From Rhizobium sp. R634 (GTDB lineage: Bacteria; Pseudomonadota; Alphaproteobacteria; Rhizobiales; Rhizobiaceae), in assembly GCF_002211305.1 (NCBI RefSeq), contig NZ_LOKW01000024.1, forward strand, positions 186,001 through 250,000: DNA of 64,000 nucleotides, given 5' to 3'. Positions 59,961-64,000 of this stretch are shown piece by piece. The notes under the pieces were generated by a model that ran no database searches, was not told the origin of the DNA, and saw nothing but the letters and a program-made list of their open reading frames with translations. Both the position numbers and the translations under genes were made by a program. The stretch's first letter is position 1. Each line of letters begins with the position of its first letter.

Positions 59961-60658
59961 CCATTACAGCCGTTATTCATCAGCCGGACTTCGCATCCTA
60001 TCTCGGTTTTTTTCAGCGTTTCCTCAACGCCGACCTCTACATCGTTCTGGATCACGTTCAGTTTGTCCACGGCACGAGCAAAAGCTGGACGCACCGCGAT
60101 AAGATAAAGACGGCGCAAGGCGATCGGTGGCTCACCGTCGGAATCAGGAAGCCGACATTCGGCACGCCGATCAACGAGGTGGAATTGGCGCCGGGCAACG
60201 GATGGATCGACCAGAACCTTTCCCTGCTTCGTGAAAACTATCGGAAGTCCGCCGGTTGGAGTGAGGTGTTTCCGCGCATCGAGGCTCTCTACGGCACGCG
60301 GTTCGATCTGCTGGCCGATTTCAACATGCATTTCCTCGACGGCATCCTGGATATGCTTCAGATCACGATGCCGACAGTGCGGTCGAGCACCTTAAGCCCA
60401 GAGGGGCATAAGAACGAACTGCTGATCGAGTTGCTGCGCAAGGTGGGAGCAACACGTTATCTCTCCGGTCTCGGCGCGCGCGGCTATATGCAGCCGGAAC
60501 TATTCGAGGCAGCCGGGATCGAAATCGAATGGCAACATTTCGTCCATCCAGTTTATCCACAGCCGTTCGGCGAATTCATGCCGTATCTCAGCATCCTCGA
60601 CACACTGCTGAATTGTGGTATTGCAGGCACGCGTGATCTGCTCTGGAGTTGCAAATGA
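59957..60658 (+). CDS. WbqC-like family protein
   Basis: 233 residues of the WbqC family, found in O-antigen loci and of unsettled biochemical function. Seen: VIHQPDFASYLGFFQRFLNA at the start, VLDHVQFVHGTSKSWTHRDK, and a conserved LSGLGARGYMQPELFEAAGI near the end. No signal peptide or membrane helix, so it acts in the cytoplasm. Start overlaps the previous stop by 4 bp, and its own stop overlaps the PIG-L start, so it is tied to the same pathway. Confidence 0.86.
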   Translation: MTITAVIHQPDFASYLGFFQRFLNADLYIVLDHVQFVHGTSKSWTHRDKIKTAQGDRWLTVGIRKPTFGTPINEVELAPGNGWIDQNLSLLRENYRKSAGWSEVFPRIEALYGTRFDLLADFNMHFLDGILDMLQITMPTVRSSTLSPEGHKNELLIELLRKVGATRYLSGLGARGYMQPELFEAAGIEIEWQHFVHPVYPQPFGEFMPYLSILDTLLNCGIAGTRDLLWSCK

Positions 60659-61287
60659 ATATTCTCGCGATCGGTGCCCATTTTGACGACGTGGAGCTCG
60701 GCTGTGGCGGTGCTCTGGCACGCCACGCGGCAAACGGCGACACGGTTTACGTCTATGTTGCAACCGTATCCGGCTTTTCCAATCAGTATGACCAGTCCGT
60801 GCGCAGCAGCCAAGTCGCCAGAGCCGAAGCGGATGCTGCGATGGAAATTCTCGGCGTCCACAAGATGTTTTGCGGCGAGTTCAAGACGCTCCAAATCGAA
60901 TTCGTCGATCCGCTGAATATCGAGATCCTCAAGCTCGTGCAGGATCTGAAGATCGACATGGTCTACACCCACTGGGTCGGAGACATTCATCACGACCACC
61001 TGGCTTTGTCGCGCGCATCGCTGCACAGCTGCCGCCATGTGCCGCGCCTTCTGATGTATCGCAGTAACTGGTATCACTCGACGGTCGATTTCCGGGGGAA
61101 TTTCTACGTCGACATCACCGCCCATTGGGACCAGAAGGAAAAAGCGATCCTCGCCCATGAATCCGAAATGGAGCGCACAGGGCGGAAATGGGTGAGCTTC
61201 TTCCGCAATGAAGCCGAGAACGCCGGCCAGCGCATTGGAGTCAAATACGCCGAAGTCTTCGAGGTGGTGAAGTGGCTTCAGCCTTGA
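60655..61287 (+). CDS. PIG-L/LmbE-family N-deacetylase
   Basis: 210 residues, zinc-dependent deacetylase fold. N-terminal motif AIGAHFDDVELGCGGALA (AHxDD) and the later THWVGDIHHDHLALSRASLH supply the metal ligands and catalytic residues. These enzymes remove acetyl groups from GlcNAc-type sugars, such as GlcNAc-PI or GlcNAc-malate. In this operon it may free an amino group on the nonulosonic acid or its precursor for another N-acyl substituent. ATG 60655 overlaps the WbqC-like stop (ATGA). Confidence 0.9.
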   Translation: MNILAIGAHFDDVELGCGGALARHAANGDTVYVYVATVSGFSNQYDQSVRSSQVARAEADAAMEILGVHKMFCGEFKTLQIEFVDPLNIEILKLVQDLKIDMVYTHWVGDIHHDHLALSRASLHSCRHVPRLLMYRSNWYHSTVDFRGNFYVDITAHWDQKEKAILAHESEMERTGRKWVSFFRNEAENAGQRIGVKYAEVFEVVKWLQP

Positions 61288-62138
61288 GGAAGATTCTGAC
61301 CTTTGGCTCCATGCTGCTTCCCTATGGTGTGCATGAGTTGAAGCGCAGGCTAAACAATCGCCATAAATTCTCCGCTGATGTTGCAAGGTCGCTGGTAGAA
61401 AATAAACAGCTTGCTGGCCTGCATGCGGGGCAGCGCTGCTTTATTTTGGGCAATGGACCAAGCGTCAAGGGCTTGGATCTGTCGCGACTTCAAGGCGAAA
61501 ACGTCATAACCGTTTCCAACGGCTACCTGCACTCGGATTTTGACAAGTTCCAGTCTCGTTATCATTGTGTTCCGCAAATTACCTACGGAATGATGACTCC
61601 AGAGGACGTGATCCGCTGGTTTAATGAGATGCATTCGCACCTGGGCGGACAGGAACTGTTTCTCAGCTCCACGGAAGCTGAGCTCGTTCGAAAACTCAAC
61701 CTGTTTGCTGGACGGACGGTTCGCTATCTCGTGCTCGGTGAAAGCTTCGACGAAAGAACGTCAGAGGAAATCGTCGATATCTCTCAGCCGGTCCCTCGTG
61801 TCGAATCGGTGCCGGTAATGGCGTTGATGATAGCGATGTATCTTGGTTTCAAAGAGATCGTCCTGCTCGGCGTCGACCACGATCGTTTCCTGTCGTCAAC
61901 CTACCAGTACGCGTTCGATCTCAAGGTGCAAAAGGGAAAAGATTTCACCGTGAATGCAGACGGCATTTTGACAAGAGGCCGTCACGATGAGTTCCAACAG
62001 CTGGCGCGGCTGTGGCGGCAGTATCGGGCCATCTCGAATATTGCCAAAGCAAACGGTATCCGTATCGTCAATTCCACACCCGGCGGAGCACTTGACGAAT
62101 TCGAGAGGCAGCCTTTCCAGGCTTGGTTCGAAGAATGA
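61272..62138 (+). CDS. DUF115/GT42-like putative nonulosonate transferase
   Basis: 288 residues from GTG 61272. CFILGNGPSVKGLDLSRLQG near residue 56 is the nucleotide-sugar loop shared by DUF115 (Maf-like) proteins and CstII-type sialyltransferases (GT42). Later blocks are VPVMALMIAMYLGFKEIVLL and GVDHDRF. Maf proteins attach pseudaminate or legionaminate to flagellin, and GT42 enzymes transfer sialic acid from the CMP donor (known). Placed directly after the NeuB/SpsF genes, transfer of the module's CMP-sugar is a sensible hypothesis. It overlaps the PIG-L gene by 16 bp. Confidence 0.75.
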   Translation: MASALRKILTFGSMLLPYGVHELKRRLNNRHKFSADVARSLVENKQLAGLHAGQRCFILGNGPSVKGLDLSRLQGENVITVSNGYLHSDFDKFQSRYHCVPQITYGMMTPEDVIRWFNEMHSHLGGQELFLSSTEAELVRKLNLFAGRTVRYLVLGESFDERTSEEIVDISQPVPRVESVPVMALMIAMYLGFKEIVLLGVDHDRFLSSTYQYAFDLKVQKGKDFTVNADGILTRGRHDEFQQLARLWRQYRAISNIAKANGIRIVNSTPGGALDEFERQPFQAWFEE

Positions 62139-62259
62139 AGCGCTTTCATCCTGCGTCAATACCGGTTGAGAGAACGGATGCGCGGTTCGCTGTCGCCGAT
62201 CTGTCTTTTGTGCCACGGCCAGATTTCGGTTGGTTCGTATGGAAAGACGACAATATTTG

Positions 62260-63117
62260 ATGCGCGTAAACGTCCTAATTCCGGTCTTCAACCGACTTGA
62301 GCACACCCGCAAAGTTATCGCGGCCTTGAGGGCCCAAACCGTTGCCGATAATATTCGAATTGTCATCATTGATGACGGTTCCACCGACGGCACGGCTGAC
62401 TTCCTCGCGGCGCAGCCAGATGTGACAAGCATAAGGGCCGACGGAAATCTATGGTGGGGCGGAGCGATGGATGTCGGCCTGAGGCGGGTCCTGCCCGACT
62501 GCGGCACCGACGACTACATCCTTTTCGTCAACAACGACACGTGGTTCGGCCCGACTTACGTCGAAACTCTGATACGGTGCTCGCGCGAAAATGGAGATGC
62601 GATTATAGGCAGCGTCGTCCACGAGGAGGAGAGCAATCCTCCTCTGACCGGCGTCGGGCCACGCTTGAACATAAATCGCATTGCGGTGTGGGACATTCTC
62701 GCCGAATTGAGCGAAGAGGAACGCCGGAATCCCAAGCCGCTCTATAAAGCCGACGCCCTGAGCGGCCGTGGAACATTGTTCCCCGCGGAACTCTTCAAGC
62801 GGCACGGGACGATGCGTCCGCACCTCCTGCCCCATTATATGGCCGATTACGAAGTCTCCATGCGCTTTGCACGTGCAGGTGCGCCGCTCCTTGTTTCCAG
62901 CGAAGCTATCGTTTATTCACCACCAGTCTATGGCGCTCATGTATCGAATACATCGCCGTGGAAGAAGCATTTTGGCCGGCGCTCGCCCCACAATGTGTTT
63001 CAGCGGATCGCGTTCTACTCTTTGGTCGGCACGCCTCTGCAACGGCTCACAGCGCCATTGCGCATGGCGGCTTTCATGGTTATCCGGACGATATCCGTTT
63101 TGCGGGCAAACAAATGA
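62260..63117 (+). CDS. Glycosyltransferase, GT2 family
   Basis: 285 residues, GT-A fold, inverting. NVLIPVFNRLEHTRKVIAAL, VIIDDGSTDGTADFL, then GNLWWGGAMDVGLRR and FVNNDTWFGP (metal-binding NND in place of DXD) and PHYMADYEVSMRFARAG (catalytic base region). The WWGGAMxxG pattern is common in GT2 enzymes of O-antigen loci. Start is uncertain among ATG 62260, ATG 62239 and TTG 62230; ATG 62260 fits the family best. A 121-bp gap separates it from the previous gene. Confidence 0.88.
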   Translation: MRVNVLIPVFNRLEHTRKVIAALRAQTVADNIRIVIIDDGSTDGTADFLAAQPDVTSIRADGNLWWGGAMDVGLRRVLPDCGTDDYILFVNNDTWFGPTYVETLIRCSRENGDAIIGSVVHEEESNPPLTGVGPRLNINRIAVWDILAELSEEERRNPKPLYKADALSGRGTLFPAELFKRHGTMRPHLLPHYMADYEVSMRFARAGAPLLVSSEAIVYSPPVYGAHVSNTSPWKKHFGRRSPHNVFQRIAFYSLVGTPLQRLTAPLRMAAFMVIRTISVLRANK

Positions 63118-64000
63118 AAATAACGGACAGCAACGACGCGATGAACAACGATCATCAGATGCAGTGTATGGCCTGCGGCTCGAATATGGAAACATTCATC
63201 GAGAGCATCTCCGACGACCGATACGGTTGCCCTGGTGTATATTCGATCAAGAGGTGCGTGTCTTGCGGTCATATGACGACGACGCCGCCGCTGACGGAAG
63301 AAGATCTACCTGGGCTCTACAGCACGTATTACCCGCGCCGGGCCGTTGATTTCTCGGCCATAGAGCAAGAAGCTGCGTTGGTAAACAAGCCTTTCGCCGC
63401 TTTCAAGCGCTGGATAAACGGCACCGATCACCAGGGTCACTATCTGGCAAAGCCTGGCGAGAAGGTGCTGGATGTCGGTTGCGGCTCATGCATTTCGCTG
63501 CTCGAAATGAAGAACAAGGGTATCCAAAGCTGGGGGATTGAGGCCGATCCGAATGTGCGGACGATTGCCGATCACTTCGGTTTGCAGGTTCATATCGGCA
63601 ATATTTACGATCTGCCTTTCCCCGAGATGAAATTCGACCTCATTGTATTGAACCAGGTGCTGGAACATGTGCCGGATCCCTCGGCTATGCTGCAGGCGGT
63701 GAGAGAACGTCTCACGCCACAGGGCCGGGTGATCATGGCGTTCCCCAATACCGGTTCGTTCCATCGCAAGATCTGGAAAGACCGCTGGATCAATTGGCAC
63801 ATTCCCTATCATCAAAATCATTTCAACCGCACCTCTTTCACCAAACTCGCCGGCAAGTTTGGTTATAAGGTGGAAAATGTCAGAACGGTCACGCCGAATC
63901 TTTGGTCGGTCCTGCAATTGCGCACCGCACGTGAGCGCAAGCAGGAGGGCAAGTCATCATCCACCTGGACGCACGATGCTGATGCAATCCAAGTCCGGCC
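63114..64000 (+). CDS. SAM-dependent methyltransferase with zinc-ribbon-like N-terminus, cut by window edge
   Basis: Reads from ATG 63114 (ATGA overlap with the GT2 stop) to the end of the window with no stop, about 295 residues. The N-terminus has two CxxC pairs (QCMACGS and RCVSCGHM) suggesting a small zinc ribbon. The methyltransferase domain has VLDVGCGSCISLLEMKNKGI, SWGIEADPN and LIVLNQVLEHVPDPSAML. Such two-part proteins occur in polysaccharide loci and may methylate sugar C- or O-positions. The right end is missing. Confidence 0.88.
   Translation, partial: MKITDSNDAMNNDHQMQCMACGSNMETFIESISDDRYGCPGVYSIKRCVSCGHMTTTPPLTEEDLPGLYSTYYPRRAVDFSAIEQEAALVNKPFAAFKRWINGTDHQGHYLAKPGEKVLDVGCGSCISLLEMKNKGIQSWGIEADPNVRTIADHFGLQVHIGNIYDLPFPEMKFDLIVLNQVLEHVPDPSAMLQAVRERLTPQGRVIMAFPNTGSFHRKIWKDRWINWHIPYHQNHFNRTSFTKLAGKFGYKVENVRTVTPNLWSVLQLRTARERKQEGKSSSTWTHDADAIQVR

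Noticed and set aside
1..64000. Insertion sequence or prophage
   Set aside because: No transposase, integrase or phage structural gene was recognised in any frame.

Overview
The window is high-GC alphaproteobacterial DNA. Gene content and repeats point to the Rhizobium etli / R. leguminosarum group: a probable LpxQ-type lipid A oxidase, GCS2-type gshA, YkuD L,D-transpeptidases, DUF937 and DUF1127 proteins, and four copies of a two-palindrome intergenic repeat resembling rhizobial RIME elements. The species call is inference from family knowledge; no search was run.

Layout. 1-6.3 kb: aldo/keto reductase (cut by the left edge), HAD hydrolase, tag, then an envelope group of two L,D-transpeptidases and an outer-membrane barrel. 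6.3-10.5 kb: glycolate oxidase glcDEF on the minus strand, with a perfect 48-bp-arm inverted repeat between glcE and glcF. 10.7-21.6 kb: mostly regulators and core metabolism: three LysR proteins, a divergent S-adenosylhomocysteinase-like protein lacking several catalytic residues, NUDIX, Pit phosphate transporter, rsmE, gshA, DUF937, DUF1127 and TetR. 21.9-33.3 kb: autotransporter, MAPEG, guaB, Tat-exported metallo-beta-lactamase-fold protein, DHA2 efflux pump, rlmE, a Ppx/GppA protein with a long basic N-terminus, and tRNA-Gln(CTG).

33.4-42.7 kb is a catabolic block. A tripartite tricarboxylate transporter (tctC-tctB-tctA) is encoded with an isocitrate/isopropylmalate-type dehydrogenase, an Ldh-family dehydrogenase, a hydroxypyruvate-isomerase-like protein, an aldehyde dehydrogenase and a cupin. 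All lie on the minus strand, facing a divergent GntR regulator across a promoter region with three ATACCA-type half-sites. The likely job is uptake and oxidation of a small (hydroxy)carboxylate.

43.2-64 kb is a surface-polysaccharide locus. gmd and fcl (GDP-fucose branch) are on the minus strand. On the plus strand runs a tightly overlapping gene train: glycosyltransferases, cupin, DegT aminotransferase (GDP-perosamine-synthase-like), methyltransferase, ABC exporter with a long Wzt, and then a nonulosonic-acid-like module. That module is a LegB-like dehydratase, sugar-1-phosphate nucleotidyltransferase, a second SDR, radical SAM/SPASM enzyme, NeuB/SpsE-type synthase, SpsF-type cytidylyltransferase, SpsG/PseG-like protein, WbqC-like protein, PIG-L deacetylase and a DUF115/GT42-like putative transferase. 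The usual LegC, LegH and NeuC/LegG steps are not seen between LegB and NeuB; the nucleotidyltransferase, SDR and radical SAM enzyme sit there instead. This is my best candidate for an undescribed pathway. The final methyltransferase is cut by the right edge.
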